A stretch of DNA of 64,000 nucleotides from Streptomyces sp. NBC_01231 (GCA_035999765.1 CP108521.1:1922001-1986000); one strand, 5' to 3'; positions 9,166 through 19,401 are shown, counted from the first letter of the stretch. The notes: generated by a model from the sequence alone, not told the origin. Program-made: numbers and translations.

Positions 9166-10936
9166 TGAACTTGTCCTTGAGCTTCTGGAATTGAGCGTGC
9201 GTCTTGGCGAATTCCGTCTTGTTCACACCGTCGGTCGCCACGAAGTAGTACCAGCCGTCGTCTGTCGGATTCAGCGCCGCCTTGATCGCCTGGTCACCGG
9301 GATTGTCGATCGGTCCGGGCGGCAGGCCCTTCCGGGTGTACGTGTTGTACGGGTCCTTGTTGCTGTTGATCTCCGACTCGCTGATGTCGATGTTGCTTTC
9401 TTTTTGCAGGTAGTTGAAGGTCGAGTCGAACTGCAACAGCCCGTAGGTCTCCGGGTTCGCGAGGTTCAGACGGTTGTAGACCACCTCCGCCATCTTGCGG
9501 AAGTCGTCCTCGGTCTTGCCCTCGGCCTGGATGAGGCTGGCCACCGTCAGGACCTGCAGCGGGTTGTCCAGCTTCAGCGCCTTGGCCTTCGACGAGAGGC
9601 CGTACTGCTCGTACTTCTTCGCGGCCTGCGCCACCATCGGCTTCAGGACCGTTTCGGGCTTCATACCCTTGGCGGCGGGATAGGTTCCCGGGTAGAGGAA
9701 TCCTTCCAGCGGATCCTTTATGTCAGTGTTGTCGTTCGCCCAGTCCGGCAGGCCGAGGCTCTTGTACTTCTTCTCGGCGGCCTTCTGGGTGGCGCCCGAA
9801 GACAGCTCGAGTTGCTGGTCGATCGCCTCGTAGACCTTCAGATTTCGCTCGCCCGGCCTGACCAGAACGTTGTTCTGGCTCTCTGGATCCAGCATCATCT
9901 CGACGGCACTCGCGGCGGACATCTGCGTCTTCAGGAGATAGGCACCGGCCTGAAGCGTCTTTCCCTTGGAGTTCTCCTCCTGAGCGGCGACGAACGCGTC
10001 GACGCTCTTGACCACGCCCGCCTTCTTCAGTGCCACCCCGATGTCGGATCCGAAGGCGCCCTTGGGGATCACGACGGTGACCATTTCGCTGGTGCCGTCC
10101 CCCGCGTAGTCCGGGGCCGAGCCGAAACGATCCTTGTAGAACTGGTAGCCGAAATATCCGACTCCGCCCAGTCCGCCGCCGAACACCAGCAGGACCACCA
10201 GACACGCGCAGCCGCTACGGCGCTTCTTCTCCTTGCCGCCGCTCTTGCCCCGCCGGTCACCACGTCCACGGCGGTCATCCGACTCGTCGTCGCCGTCATC
10301 CCCGTCGTCGCCCGCGAAGAAGGCGTGTTCGCCCTGGTCGGGGCCGGGGTCCCAGTCAGTCCTGGGAGGCTCGGGCTCGGCGGCCCGACGTGCGGGCGGC
10401 TCCGGCGGGGGGTAGGCGTCCGGGGTGCCGTAGGGGTCGGACTGTTCCCCGCCGTACGCCATGTGTCCGTACGGGTCCGACGCGTCGGTGTACGGGACGT
10501 TCGGATGCGTGCCGCTGTCCCAGCCGCCGTTGCCGTACTGCTGCTGGTTCTGCTGGTTCCCGTACTGCTGCTGGCTCTCGTACTGCTGCTGGTTCTGGTA
10601 CTGCTGCTGGCCCTGCTGGTTCGGATACTGCTGTTGGTGCTGCTGGGCCGCGTACTGCTGCTGGTCGTACTGCTGCTGGCCGTCGTACGGCTGCTGCTCT
10701 CCGTACTGCTGCTGGTTCTGGTACTGCTGCTGCGCCTGACCGTAGGCGGCCTGCTGACCGTTGCCCCAGCCACCATTGTCGTACTGCGGCTGCGGCTGCT
10801 CCGGATACTGCTGCGGCTGGCCGCCGTAGGGGGACTGCCGGCCCGTGGGCGCCTGCTGTCCGTCCCATCCGTCCCCGTACAACGGGTCCTCCGGATGCCA
10901 CGGTTCGGAGCCTTCGCCCCGGCCATACTCAGTCAT
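9146..10936 (-). CDS. mltG: Endolytic murein transglycosylase MltG with glutamine-rich cytoplasmic region
   Basis: MltG (YceG family) cleaves nascent glycan strands near the membrane and sets glycan length. Residues 37-137 are extremely rich in Gln, Tyr, Asn and Gly (repeats such as QQQYQNQQQY); 208-221 are Asp-rich; 222-240 are basic; a single membrane span lies at ~243-266. The extracellular part holds the LysM-like and catalytic YceG domain, with LEGFLYPGTY (410-419) and the catalytic Glu472 in VASLIQAEGK. At 596 aa it is far longer than the E. coli protein (~340), the excess being the cytoplasmic N-terminus. It lies upstream of, and overlaps, aroE. Confidence 0.94.
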   Translation of the reverse strand: MTEYGRGEGSEPWHPEDPLYGDGWDGQQAPTGRQSPYGGQPQQYPEQPQPQYDNGGWGNGQQAAYGQAQQQYQNQQQYGEQQPYDGQQQYDQQQYAAQQHQQQYPNQQGQQQYQNQQQYESQQQYGNQQNQQQYGNGGWDSGTHPNVPYTDASDPYGHMAYGGEQSDPYGTPDAYPPPEPPARRAAEPEPPRTDWDPGPDQGEHAFFAGDDGDDGDDESDDRRGRGDRRGKSGGKEKKRRSGCACLVVLLVFGGGLGGVGYFGYQFYKDRFGSAPDYAGDGTSEMVTVVIPKGAFGSDIGVALKKAGVVKSVDAFVAAQEENSKGKTLQAGAYLLKTQMSAASAVEMMLDPESQNNVLVRPGERNLKVYEAIDQQLELSSGATQKAAEKKYKSLGLPDWANDNTDIKDPLEGFLYPGTYPAAKGMKPETVLKPMVAQAAKKYEQYGLSSKAKALKLDNPLQVLTVASLIQAEGKTEDDFRKMAEVVYNRLNLANPETYGLLQFDSTFNYLQKESNIDISESEINSNKDPYNTYTRKGLPPGPIDNPGDQAIKAALNPTDDGWYYFVATDGVNKTEFAKTHAQFQKLKDKFNESSGS

Positions 10937-11050
10937 CGATCCCCTAGAGCCGCGAGGTGGCGGTCGCCCGGCCCGGCTCCCGTCCCGCCTCTCTTTGTGC
11001 GGTGGCTGTTCGAATGCCGCCGCATCGCGCGGAACGTTACCGTATCGCGA

Positions 11051-11515
11051 TCAGATGACCACTTCGACGCCTTCGCCGGGTGCTTTACCTGACACTCGTT
11101 CGGATTCCAGCGCCTGTTGAAGGATGATCACGGCTGCTGCCTGGTCGATGACCGATCTGCCCTTCTTGGTCTTCACGCCTGAGGCGCGCAGTCCCTGACT
11201 GGCCGTCACGGTCGTCATCCGCTCGTCGAGGAGTCTCACCGGCACCGGGGCGATGCCCTTCGCGAGCTCCTGGGCGAAACCGCGAACCTTTACCGCAGCC
11301 GGGCCCTCGCCCCCCTTGAGGGAACGGGGAAGGCCGACGACAACCTCGATCGGTTCGTACTCCTCGACCAGCTGCTTCAGCCTGCGGTGGGCTGCCGGGA
11401 GGTCGCGCCCGGGGACCGTCTCCACCGGAGTGGCGAGGATCCCGTCGGGGTCGCACGAGGCGACCCCGATGCGGGCGTCCCCGACGTCGATGGCGAGTCG
11501 ACGACCGCGGCGCAT
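11051..11515 (-). CDS. ruvX: Putative pre-16S rRNA nuclease RuvX/YqgF
   Basis: RNase H-fold protein (154 aa) thought to finish the 5' end of 16S rRNA; also named as a Holliday junction resolvase homologue. RRLAIDVGDARIGVA carries the first catalytic Asp, VVGLPRSLKG the central strand, and LLDERMTTVTA the conserved Glu; DQAAAVIILQ ends the domain. I choose the ATG at 11515 because GGAGAAGGA sits just before it; a GTG at 11536 overlapping the alaS stop is an alternative that adds 7 residues. Follows alaS closely and precedes mltG, a common bacterial order. Confidence 0.93.
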   Translation of the reverse strand: MRRGRRLAIDVGDARIGVASCDPDGILATPVETVPGRDLPAAHRRLKQLVEEYEPIEVVVGLPRSLKGGEGPAAVKVRGFAQELAKGIAPVPVRLLDERMTTVTASQGLRASGVKTKKGRSVIDQAAAVIILQQALESERVSGKAPGEGVEVVI

Positions 11516-11532
11516 GGCCTGTCCTTCTCCGG

Positions 11533-14202
11533 TCACTTCGCCGTCTCGGCCACGAGCCGCTCGACGGCCTCGACGGCCTCGCCGACGGCGGCCGGGTTCT
11601 GGCCGCCGCCCTGGGCGACGTCCGGCTTGCCGCCACCGCCGCCGCCGAGGGTCTTGGCGGCCGCACGGACCAGCTCGCCGGCCTTGAGGCCGCGCTCACG
11701 GGCGGCCTCGTTGGTGGCGATGACCGTGAGCGGCTTGCCGTTGTTGACCGTGAACAGGGCGACCACGGCGGCCCGGCCGCCCTGGATGCGGCCGCGCACG
11801 TCGAGGACCAGCCTGCGCAGGTCGTCCGGGGTGGTGCCGTCGGGGACCTGACCGGTGACCACGGCGGCACCGCGGACGTCCTTGGCGGACTCGACGAGAC
11901 CGGCGGCGGCCTGGAGCACCTTCTCGGCGCGGAACTTCTCGATCTCCTTCTCGGCGTCCTTCAGCTTGCCGAGCATGGCGGAGACCTTCTCCGGGAGCTC
12001 CTCCGGACGGCCCTTGATCAGCTCCTGGAGCTGGGCGACGACCGTGTGCTCACGGGCGAGGAAGTTGTAGGCGTCGACACCGACCAGAGCCTCGATACGA
12101 CGCACACCCGAACCGATCGACGACTCACCGAGCAGCTTTACCAGGCCCAGCTGGGCGGTGTTGTGGACGTGCGTACCGCCGCACAGCTCCTTGGAGAAGT
12201 CTCCGATGGTGACCACGCGGACGCGCTCGCCGTACTTCTCGCCGAACTCGGCGATGGCGCCCTGCTTCTTGGCCTCGTCGATACCCATGACGTCGGCGCG
12301 GACGTCCAGGTCGCGGGCGAGCACCTCGTTGATCTTCTGCTCGACGTCCGTCATCACGGCCGTGGGAACGGCGGACGGCGAACCGAAGTCGAAGCGGAAG
12401 CGGCCGGGCTGGTTCTCGGAACCCGCCTGGGCGGCCGTCGGGCCGAGGGCGTCGCGCAGGGCCTGGTGGGTGAGGTGGGTGGCCGAGTGGGCGCGGGCGA
12501 TGGCCGTGCGGCGGCGGTTGTCGATCGAGGCGTGGGCCTTGGAGCCGACGGTGACCTCGCCGACCTGGACGACGCCCTTGTGGACGTACACGCCCGGAAC
12601 CGGCTTCTGGCAGTCGCGGATCTCGATGACGGCACCGGTGTCCACCTTGATGCGGCCGGTGTCGCCGATCTGGCCGCCGCCCTCGGCGTAGAAGGGGGTG
12701 CGGTCCAGGACGATCTCGACCTCGTCGCCCTCGATGGCGGCCGGGGAGGAGGCGCCGTCGACGAGGATGCCGACGATGGTGGACTCGCCCTCGGTGTCCG
12801 CGTAGCCGATGAAGTCGGTGGCGCCGGCCTTGTCGGCGATCTCGCGGTAGGCGCCGACGCCGGCATGGCCGGTCTTCTTGGCCTGGGCGTCGGCCTTGGC
12901 GCGCTCCCGCTGCTCCTTCATCAGGCGGCGGAAGCCGTCCTCGTCCACGGACAGGCCCTGTTCGGCGGCCATCTCCAGGGTGAGGTCGATCGGGAAGCCC
13001 CAGGTGTCGTGGAGCAGGAAGGCCTTGTCGCCGGCGAGGACCTTGCCGCCGCCGGCCTTGGTTTCGCTGACGGCGGTGTCGAGGATGGTGGTTCCGGCCT
13101 TCAGCGTCTTGACGAAGGCGTTCTCCTCGGCGAGGGCGACCTTCTCGATCCGCTCGCGGTCGGTGACCAGCTCCGGGTACTGCTGGCCCATCATCTCGAT
13201 GACCGTGTCGATCAGGTCCTTGACGACCAGGCCGGTGGCACCGAGCAGACGCATGTTGCGGATGGCGCGGCGCATGATGCGGCGCAGGACGTAGCCACGG
13301 CCCTCGTTGCCGGGGGTCACGCCGTCACCGATGAGCATCACGGACGTGCGCATGTGGTCAGTGACCACGCGCAGGGAGACGTCCGAGTCGTGCGAGTCGC
13401 CGTACTCGACACCGGTCCGCTCCGTGGCCTTCTTGATGACGGCCATGGAGGTGTCGATCTCGTACATGTTCTGCACGCCCTGCAGAATCATGGCGAGCCG
13501 CTCCATGCCGAGGCCCGTGTCGATGTTCTGGCTCGGCAGGTCGCCAAGGATCGGGTAGTCCTTGCCCGGCCCCTCGCCCCGCTCGTACTGCATGAAGACG
13601 AGGTTCCAGATCTCCACGTACCGCTCGTCGTTGACGGCGGGGCCGCCCTCGACGCCGAACTCGGGGCCGCGGTCGTAGTTGATCTCGGAGCAGGGACCGC
13701 AAGGGCCGGGGACGCCCATGTCCCAGTAGTTGTCCTTCTTGCCCAGGCGCTGGATGCGCTCCTTGGGCACGCCGACGACGTCGTGCCAAATGCGCTCGGC
13801 CTCGTCGTCGTCCTTGTAGACGGTGATCCAGAGCTTCTCCGGCTCCAGGCCGTAACCACCCTTGTCCTGGGGCGTGGTGAGCAGCTCCCAGGCGTACTTG
13901 ATGGCGCCTTCCTTGAAGTAGTCGCCGAAGGAGAAGTTGCCGCACATCTGGAAGAAGGTGCCGTGCCGCGTGGTCTTGCCGACCTCTTCGATGTCGGGCG
14001 TGCGCACGCACTTCTGCACGCTGGTGGCGCGCGACCACGGCGGCTTGACCTCACCGAGGAAGTACGGCTTGAAGGGCACCATGCCGGCGGGGACCAGGAG
14101 CAGAGTCGGGTCGTCCGCGATGAGCGACGCCGAAGGGACGACGGTGTGCCCGCGCTCCTCGTAGAAGCTCAGCCAGCGGCGGCGAATCTCGGCCGACTCC
14201 AT
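11533..14202 (-). CDS. alaS: Alanyl-tRNA synthetase
   Basis: AlaRS (889 aa) charges tRNA-Ala. Class II aminoacylation domain at ~1-250 (motif 1 [26 protein letters not shown]), a tRNA recognition domain, then the editing domain with zinc ligands HSATHLTH and CGGTH around residues 560-680, and the DHHA1/C-Ala domain with a glycine-rich stretch [15 protein letters not shown] near the end. The ATG overlaps the upstream small gene's stop by one base (TGATG). No T-box leader is visible. Length is normal for the family. Confidence 0.98.
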   Translation of the reverse strand: MESAEIRRRWLSFYEERGHTVVPSASLIADDPTLLLVPAGMVPFKPYFLGEVKPPWSRATSVQKCVRTPDIEEVGKTTRHGTFFQMCGNFSFGDYFKEGAIKYAWELLTTPQDKGGYGLEPEKLWITVYKDDDEAERIWHDVVGVPKERIQRLGKKDNYWDMGVPGPCGPCSEINYDRGPEFGVEGGPAVNDERYVEIWNLVFMQYERGEGPGKDYPILGDLPSQNIDTGLGMERLAMILQGVQNMYEIDTSMAVIKKATERTGVEYGDSHDSDVSLRVVTDHMRTSVMLIGDGVTPGNEGRGYVLRRIMRRAIRNMRLLGATGLVVKDLIDTVIEMMGQQYPELVTDRERIEKVALAEENAFVKTLKAGTTILDTAVSETKAGGGKVLAGDKAFLLHDTWGFPIDLTLEMAAEQGLSVDEDGFRRLMKEQRERAKADAQAKKTGHAGVGAYREIADKAGATDFIGYADTEGESTIVGILVDGASSPAAIEGDEVEIVLDRTPFYAEGGGQIGDTGRIKVDTGAVIEIRDCQKPVPGVYVHKGVVQVGEVTVGSKAHASIDNRRRTAIARAHSATHLTHQALRDALGPTAAQAGSENQPGRFRFDFGSPSAVPTAVMTDVEQKINEVLARDLDVRADVMGIDEAKKQGAIAEFGEKYGERVRVVTIGDFSKELCGGTHVHNTAQLGLVKLLGESSIGSGVRRIEALVGVDAYNFLAREHTVVAQLQELIKGRPEELPEKVSAMLGKLKDAEKEIEKFRAEKVLQAAAGLVESAKDVRGAAVVTGQVPDGTTPDDLRRLVLDVRGRIQGGRAAVVALFTVNNGKPLTVIATNEAARERGLKAGELVRAAAKTLGGGGGGKPDVAQGGGQNPAAVGEAVEAVERLVAETAK

Positions 14203-14552
14203 CAGTGGTCCTCATTCCGGTTGTACGAGTACGTCGTCCTGTCACTGCCGACGGACTTCGGGTCGTTGCGGTTCTCGATCGCGGCGTACCGCAGGGGGGC
14301 GGGGAGTTCGGGGTTCTCGTTGATCCCCAGCGCCTCCCCCAGCTCGGCCTCCCGCTGGGCCATTCCGTCCCGGACGTCGAGCGCGAAGCCCACCGCGCGG
14401 TCCTTGATGCGGTGACCGGCCTCGAGCGCCTTGTTCGCCGCGCTCGCGGCGAGGTTCTCGGGCGTCAGCTGCTTCAGCTTGCGGTTGACCTTGGTGGTGG
14501 CCCAGACACCGGCGGCGACACCCGTGCTGAACCAGAAGGTACGGCGGAACAT
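14202..14552 (-). CDS. Small conserved actinobacterial protein upstream of alaS (DUF6167-like)
   Basis: A 116-aa protein with an N-terminal hydrophobic segment ([18 protein letters not shown], ~4-21) and a charged soluble tail. No catalytic motif can be seen. It starts at an ATG and its stop overlaps the alaS start by one base, so it is translationally coupled to alaS. Streptomycetes carry this gene between the DUF948 gene and alaS. Function unknown; a membrane-linked scaffold role is only a guess from the anchor. Confidence 0.75.
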   Translation of the reverse strand: MFRRTFWFSTGVAAGVWATTKVNRKLKQLTPENLAASAANKALEAGHRIKDRAVGFALDVRDGMAQREAELGEALGINENPELPAPLRYAAIENRNDPKSVGSDRTTYSYNRNEDH

Positions 14553-14561
14553 CGCTGGCTC

Positions 14562-15011
14562 TCAGTCCTTCTTTTTGCGGAGGTCTCGCTTGTTCCGCCG
14601 AGACGCCGTGCGGCCCACGATCACGGTAGGCCTGGGCGCCTTGACGGGCACGTCGTCCTTGCGGCCGCCGAGGGCCCGGCGCACGCCGTAGCCGAAGGCG
14701 GCCACCTTGACCAGGGGGCCGCCGAACGTGGAGGCGACGGTGGTCGACAGCGCGGAGGCGTTCGACGTGACCTCCTCGACGTCCGACGCGATCGAGTCGA
14801 CCCGGTTGATCTGGGTCTGCGCGGAGCGCACCGCCGCGGAGGCATCGGCCAGCAACGGGACGGCCTGGTCGGTCACGTCCGCCACCAGCTTGGTGGTCGC
14901 CCTGAGCGTCTGGGCCAGCCTCGCCAGCGCGACGGCGAGGAAGGAGACCAGGATCGCCCAGAAGACAGCCACCAGGATCCCGGCCACCTCGCCACCGGAC
15001 ACTGTGTGCAC
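14562..15011 (-). CDS. DUF948 family membrane-anchored protein
   Basis: About 149 aa. A transmembrane helix at the start (VAGILVAVFWAILVSFLAVALARL) is followed by a helical stretch typical of DUF948 (TLRATTKLVADVTDQAVPLLADASAAVRS) and a basic tail ending KRDLRKKKD. I chose the GTG at 15011 because AGGGAG lies about 6 nt before it; a GTG at 15002 is also possible. Nine bases separate it from the next small gene, so alaS, DUF6167 and DUF948 genes form an operon. Function unknown. The remaining 371 bp to rpsD hold only the rpsD terminator. Confidence 0.75.
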   Translation of the reverse strand: MHTVSGGEVAGILVAVFWAILVSFLAVALARLAQTLRATTKLVADVTDQAVPLLADASAAVRSAQTQINRVDSIASDVEEVTSNASALSTTVASTFGGPLVKVAAFGYGVRRALGGRKDDVPVKAPRPTVIVGRTASRRNKRDLRKKKD

Positions 15012-15304
15012 CCGCTCCCTGAAACGTGCCTGCGTATCGAAAAACTCGTACGCCGAGCCTATCGCGCCGGGGATGGCGCTCCGTACCGGATTACCGTCCG
15101 CGCGCTGCGACATCGCGCGGCCCGATTGTACGGACCGGATACGGTCACGTTCGCTCCGTGTCCGTGCGCGACCACCGTGCGGCGGTACCCCGGTACGCGG
15201 CAATCTCCCCTGGCGCCAGCCCTGTTCGTGGACCGCTCCGCCGAACTCTCCACGTGGACACGGGCGCCCGGCGCCCCGCGTCCGGCGACGGTGCACATGC
15301 GAGA

Positions 15305-15346
15305 GCCCGCCGCCTCGCCACCCGAAAGGGCGGGGAGACGGCGGGC
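15305..15346 (-). terminator. Terminator downstream of rpsD
   Basis: Stem GCCCGCCG / CGGCGGGC with an inner imperfect CTCGCC/GGCGGGGAG extension, 37 bp past the rpsD stop. The rest of 15012-15382 shows no gene. Confidence 0.65.
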
Positions 15347-15382
15347 CGATGCGCGAGTGGTGCTACGTCCGCCGCTGGGTGA

Positions 15383-15997
15383 TCAGCGGGCGTAGTACTC
15401 GACGACGAGCTGCTCGTCGCAGATCACCGGAATCTCCTTGCGGTTCGGCTCGCGGTCCAGGCGGAAGGCCAGGGCGCGGAGGTTCACCTGGAGGTAGCGC
15501 GGGGTCTCGCCGTCGGGGGCGAAGCCGCCCTCACGCGCGATCGAGAACAGCGTCTTCTCGCGGCTGCGCTCGCGGACCATCACGACGTCGTCGGGCTTGA
15601 CGCGGAAGGAGGGCTTGTCGACCTTCTGGCCGTTGACCTCGATGTGGCCGTGGACGACCATCTGGCGGGCCTGGTAGATCGTGCGGGCGATGCCCGAACG
15701 CAGGACCAGCGCGTCGAGACGGCGCTCGAGCTCGATGACCAGGGCCTCACCGGTCTTGCCCTGGGTCTTGGCGGCACGCTCGTAGGCGCGGACGAGCTGA
15801 CGCTCGGACACGTCGTACTGCGCGCGCAGACGCTGCTTCTCGAGCAGACGGACCTTGTAGTCCGAGTTCTGCTTGCGGCCGCGGCCGTGCTCACCCGGCG
15901 GGTAGGGGCGGGCCTCGAAGTACTTGACGGCCTTCGGGGTCAGCGCGATGCCGAGGGCACGCGACTTCTTGACCTTGGGGCGGGGCTGGTTCGCCAC
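15383..15997 (-). CDS. rpsD: 30S ribosomal protein S4
   Basis: S4 (204 aa) is a primary 16S rRNA binder and nucleates 30S assembly. The S4 N-terminal domain and the S4 RNA-binding domain ([42 protein letters not shown]) are complete. It lacks the four-Cys zinc motif, so it is the zinc-independent form. Start is GTG ([12 protein letters not shown]) after an A-rich run with AAAGGAAAAGGAAAAG. It stands alone, not in the alpha operon, as in other streptomycetes. The 299 bp upstream (15998-16296) should contain its promoter; I see no other gene there. Confidence 0.97.
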   Translation of the reverse strand: MANQPRPKVKKSRALGIALTPKAVKYFEARPYPPGEHGRGRKQNSDYKVRLLEKQRLRAQYDVSERQLVRAYERAAKTQGKTGEALVIELERRLDALVLRSGIARTIYQARQMVVHGHIEVNGQKVDKPSFRVKPDDVVMVRERSREKTLFSIAREGGFAPDGETPRYLQVNLRALAFRLDREPNRKEIPVICDEQLVVEYYAR

Positions 15998-16296
15998 TTC
16001 TTTTCCTTTTCCTTTTCGGCTGCCTCAGGGTTACGGGAGGTCGCATCCGCAGCCGGGGAATCCCGACAGGTCCACGAGGGACGTGTCAGGCAGCCGTTCC
16101 CCTGTTCTGGGCACATACGTGCAGCACACGAACGGCCCACCGACCGCTCCCGGAACCCGGGTGGTGGTGGGCTGCCCGCGACACCTACGACGGTGCGCGA
16201 CGCTCCTGGATCAACAGATCCGGCTGGATGTCCCGCCTGAGGCGCCGACCGGAGTCGGACACGGGACGCAGCACTTCGGGTGATTCTACAGGGTGC

Positions 16297-17652
16297 TCAG
16301 GACCGCTTGCGACCGAGGTGCTTGCGGGTCCACTCCACGGCGTCCGCGAACCGGGCCTCGGCTCCGTGCCGGGTGGGTGCGTAGTACTCGCGGTCCTTGA
16401 TCGCGTCCGGAGCGTACTGCTGGGCGGCGATGCCCTCCGGCAGGTCGTGCGGGTACACGTACCCCTGGGCGTGCCCCAGCTTGGCGGCGCCCTTGTAGTG
16501 GCCGTCGCGCAGGTGGGGCGGCACGGCTCCGGCCAGTCCCTTGCGTACGTCCTCCATGGCCGCGCCGATCGCCATGGTCGCGGCGTTCGACTTCGGGGCG
16601 AGGGCGAGGGCGATGGTGGCGTGGCTGAGGGTGAGGGCGGCCTCGGGGAAGCCGATCATGGCGACGGCCTGGGCTGCGGCCACCGCGATCGGCAGGGCGT
16701 TCGGGTCGGCGAGGCCGATGTCCTCGCTGGCGGAGATCATCAGGCGGCGGGCGATGAAGCGGGGATCCTCGCCGGCGTCGATCATGCGGGCCAGGTAGTG
16801 CAGGGCCGCGTCGACGTCGGAGCCGCGGATGGACTTGATGAGGGCGCTGGCCACGTCGTAGTGCTGGTCGCCGTCGCGGTCGTACGTCACGGCCGCGCGG
16901 TCCACCGTCTCCTCCAGTGTCTGGAGGCCGATCTCCGTCTCGCCCTTGTCCAGGGCCGCCCCGGCGGCGGCCTCCAGGGCGGTCAGGGCGCGGCGGGCGT
17001 CGCCGCCGGCGATCCGCAGCAGGTGCCCCTCGGTGTCCTCGGGGAGGGTGACACTGCCCTTGAGGCCGCGCTCGTCGGCGAGGGCGCGGTGCAGCAGTCC
17101 GCGCAGGTCGTCGTCGGTGAGGGGTTCGAGGGTGAGGAGCAGGGAGCGGGACAGCAGCGGGGAGATCACCGAGAAGTACGGGTTCTCCGTCGTCGCCGCG
17201 ATCAGCGTCACCCAGCGGTTCTCGACGGCCGGGAGCAGGGAGTCCTGCTGGGCCTTGCTGAAGCGGTGGATCTCGTCGAGGAAGAGGACGGTCTCCTTGC
17301 CGAAGCCACCGGTGGCCCTGCGGGCTCCGTCGATGACCGCGCGGACCTCCTTGACGCCGGCGGTGATCGCCGACAGCTCCACGAAGCGCTTGTTGGTGGC
17401 CTTGGAGACCACATACGCCAGGGTCGTCTTGCCGGTGCCCGGCGGGCCCCAGAGGATCACCGAGGACGGTCCGGCCGGGCCGCCCGCGCTCTCGCCGACG
17501 AGTCTGCGCAGCGGAGAGCCGGGCTTCAGGAGGTGCTGCTGGCCCACGACCTCGTCGAGGGTGCGCGGGCGCATCCGGACGGCCAGGGGGCTGGCGGCCG
17601 GGTCCTTCTCCTGGCGTTCTTCTGCTGCGGCGGTGAACAGGTCGGGCTCCAC
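16297..17652 (-). CDS. rarA: Replication-associated recombination protein A (MgsA-like AAA+ ATPase)
   Basis: RarA acts at stalled replication forks and is related to clamp-loader and RuvB ATPases. Walker [10 protein letters not shown], Walker [11 protein letters not shown], and sensor 1 [10 protein letters not shown] are intact; the C-terminal tetramerisation domain contains [27 protein letters not shown] sequence (here [12 protein letters not shown]). I place the start at GTG 17652 ([14 protein letters not shown], 451 aa); a TTG two codons earlier is possible. No strong SD is visible for either. No operon partner is evident. Confidence 0.95.
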   Translation of the reverse strand: MEPDLFTAAAEERQEKDPAASPLAVRMRPRTLDEVVGQQHLLKPGSPLRRLVGESAGGPAGPSSVILWGPPGTGKTTLAYVVSKATNKRFVELSAITAGVKEVRAVIDGARRATGGFGKETVLFLDEIHRFSKAQQDSLLPAVENRWVTLIAATTENPYFSVISPLLSRSLLLTLEPLTDDDLRGLLHRALADERGLKGSVTLPEDTEGHLLRIAGGDARRALTALEAAAGAALDKGETEIGLQTLEETVDRAAVTYDRDGDQHYDVASALIKSIRGSDVDAALHYLARMIDAGEDPRFIARRLMISASEDIGLADPNALPIAVAAAQAVAMIGFPEAALTLSHATIALALAPKSNAATMAIGAAMEDVRKGLAGAVPPHLRDGHYKGAAKLGHAQGYVYPHDLPEGIAAQQYAPDAIKDREYYAPTRHGAEARFADAVEWTRKHLGRKRS

Positions 17653-17720
17653 ACCCAAAACCCTATGTCACCCCACTGACAAGCCGCCCTTGGCCGTCGG
17701 CCGGCCCCTGACCGGGACGG

Positions 17721-18389
17721 TCAGCTCATCCAGAAGTCCCACCAGCGGGTCAGGATCAGCATGCCGATGATGCCGATGTGCAGGACAGGCATGACCCAGG
17801 TGAACTCGCCGAAGAAGCTCTTCAGCCAGCGCGGGGCGGGCAGGAAGTCGTTGCGGATGTTGAACGACGTGACGTACCAGAACATGATGATCGTGGCGAC
17901 CCAGGCCAGGGAGCACCACAGGCACAGCGCGTTGATCCGGTACAGCGACTGGAACATCAGCCAGGCGCAGAAGCCGACGCCGAAGAGGGTGCCGGCGTTG
18001 AAGGTGAGCCAGTACCAGCGCGGGAAGCGGGCCCGGGCGAGCAGGCTCACGCCGACGCAGATCACGATGCCGTAGCAGACGAGGCCGAGCACCGGGTTGG
18101 GGAACCCGAAGACGGCGGCCTGCTTGCTCTCCATGACGCTGCCGCAGGAGACGACGGGGTTCAGGCTGCAGCCGGGGACGAAGGTCTTGCCCTCGACCTT
18201 GGCCTCGAGCAGCTTGAACTTGTCGATCGTGATGACCCAGGCGGCCAGCAGACCCGCCGCGCCCGTGATCATCAGCAGCAGGGCGAAGGCCCGGCTGCCG
18301 CCCACCGTGCGCGTCACGGCGTCGGCGTCCGCGTCCGACGCCGAGGGGTCGGGCTCGGTGGAGACGTCTTTGACTGTGGTCTTGCTCAT
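17721..18389 (-). CDS. Vitamin K epoxide reductase family (VKOR) membrane thiol oxidoreductase
   Basis: Bacterial VKORs reoxidise a DsbA-like partner using quinone, in the cytoplasmic membrane. The protein has 222 aa and about five membrane spans. The quinone-proximal CxxC is C156-L-W-C159, and the loop cysteines C74 and C82 are present. The ~30-residue N-terminus is acidic and disordered. The ATG gives MSKTTVKDVS; the open frame upstream is not conserved. No DsbA or thioredoxin-domain fusion is present, and none is encoded next to it. A 7+7 palindrome lies in the 145-bp divergent gap to the ABC exporter. Confidence 0.92.
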   Translation of the reverse strand: MSKTTVKDVSTEPDPSASDADADAVTRTVGGSRAFALLLMITGAAGLLAAWVITIDKFKLLEAKVEGKTFVPGCSLNPVVSCGSVMESKQAAVFGFPNPVLGLVCYGIVICVGVSLLARARFPRWYWLTFNAGTLFGVGFCAWLMFQSLYRINALCLWCSLAWVATIIMFWYVTSFNIRNDFLPAPRWLKSFFGEFTWVMPVLHIGIIGMLILTRWWDFWMS

Positions 18390-18458
18390 CACGCCGATCC
18401 GTCTGCTCGAGAGGTGGACCTTCTTCGGCCATCGGCCATTCTGCCGCACGCGGGCGCG

Positions 18459-18478
18459 TGTCCACTGTTCGGTGGACA
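18459..18478. promoter_or_regulatory. Palindrome between VKOR gene and ABC exporter
   Basis: TGTCCAC-tgttcg-GTGGACA, a perfect 7-bp inverted repeat with a 6-bp spacer in a 145-bp divergent intergenic region. Its size and place fit an operator for a dimeric regulator, but no binding protein can be named. Confidence 0.4.
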
Positions 18479-18534
18479 TAAGGAAGTACGCATGGTCGTC
18501 CCGGAACGTTCGGTTCAGGCCGATGATCGATCGC

Positions 18535-19401
18535 ATGACCACACACCCGAAAGAACTCGCGGTGGACGTGCGGGGGCTGCGCAAGCAGTACGGCGACGTG
18601 ACCGCGGTCGACGGTATCGACCTCGGTATCCACCGGGGCGAGGTGTTCGGCCTGCTGGGACCCAACGGCGCGGGCAAGAGCACGACGGTGGAGATCCTCC
18701 AGGGCAACCGTTCCCGGGACGCGGGCGAGGTGTCCGTCCTGGGCGCGGATCCGGCGCACGGCACGCGCGCGTGGCGCTCACGTGTCGGAATCGTCTGGCA
18801 GGACGAATCCGCACCCGCGGAGTTGACGGTCGGCGAGACCGTGCGGCACTTCGCCCGTTACTACCCGCGGCCGCGGGACCCGGAGGAGGTCATCGGCCTG
18901 GTGGGGTTGGAGGCCAAGGCGGGCAGCCGGATCAAGGCGCTGTCCGGCGGACAGCGCCGACGTCTCGACGTGGCGCTGGGAGTGATCGGTGACCCGGAAC
19001 TGCTGCTCCTGGACGAGCCGACGACCGGTTTCGACCCGGCGGCCCGGCGCCAGTTCTGGGACCTGATCCGCAAGCTGTCCGACGAGGGCACGACCATCCT
19101 GCTCACCACGCACTACCTGGAGGAGGCGGAGGCACTCGCCGACCGGCTGGCCGTCGTCAGCAAAGGACAGGTGGTCGCCGAGGGCGAGCCCGCCACGCTG
19201 CGGGAGAGGTTCGGCACCGGAGCCACCGTCGAGTGGAGCGAGCCGGACGGCGCCCCGCGCGCGGAACGCACCGACACACCCACCCGGACCATCGCCGAGC
19301 TGATGCGCCGCTTCGACGGCGAGATCCCGGGACTTCGGGTGAGCCGCCCCACGCTGGAGGACGTCTACCTCCGGCTGACCGGACAGGAGGACGGGCGATG
19401 A
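18535..19401 (+). CDS. ABC exporter ATP-binding protein (drug-efflux type)
   Basis: A 288-aa ATPase of the ABC-2 / DrrA-like export group. Walker A GPNGAGKST, Q-loop VGIVWQDES, signature LSGGQRRRLDVALG, Walker B LLLLDEPTTGFDP and the switch His in TTHYLEEAE are all present. The C-terminal ~60 residues form the extension common in antibiotic exporters. Its stop overlaps the permease start (ATGA). The four genes 18535-22059 form one overlapping operon of exporter plus two-component system. Confidence 0.93.
   Translation: MTTHPKELAVDVRGLRKQYGDVTAVDGIDLGIHRGEVFGLLGPNGAGKSTTVEILQGNRSRDAGEVSVLGADPAHGTRAWRSRVGIVWQDESAPAELTVGETVRHFARYYPRPRDPEEVIGLVGLEAKAGSRIKALSGGQRRRLDVALGVIGDPELLLLDEPTTGFDPAARRQFWDLIRKLSDEGTTILLTTHYLEEAEALADRLAVVSKGQVVAEGEPATLRERFGTGATVEWSEPDGAPRAERTDTPTRTIAELMRRFDGEIPGLRVSRPTLEDVYLRLTGQEDGR

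Noticed and set aside
10500..10740. Repeated CTG-rich units looking like a repeat array
   Set aside because: They are in-frame Gln/Tyr/Asn codons of mltG on the minus strand, not spaced repeats with unique spacers, so not CRISPR.
12046..14415. 789-aa open frame opposite alaS
   Set aside because: High-GC shadow frame: composition rich in Gly, Val, Asp and Leu mirrors alaS codons on the other strand; no RBS and no motif.
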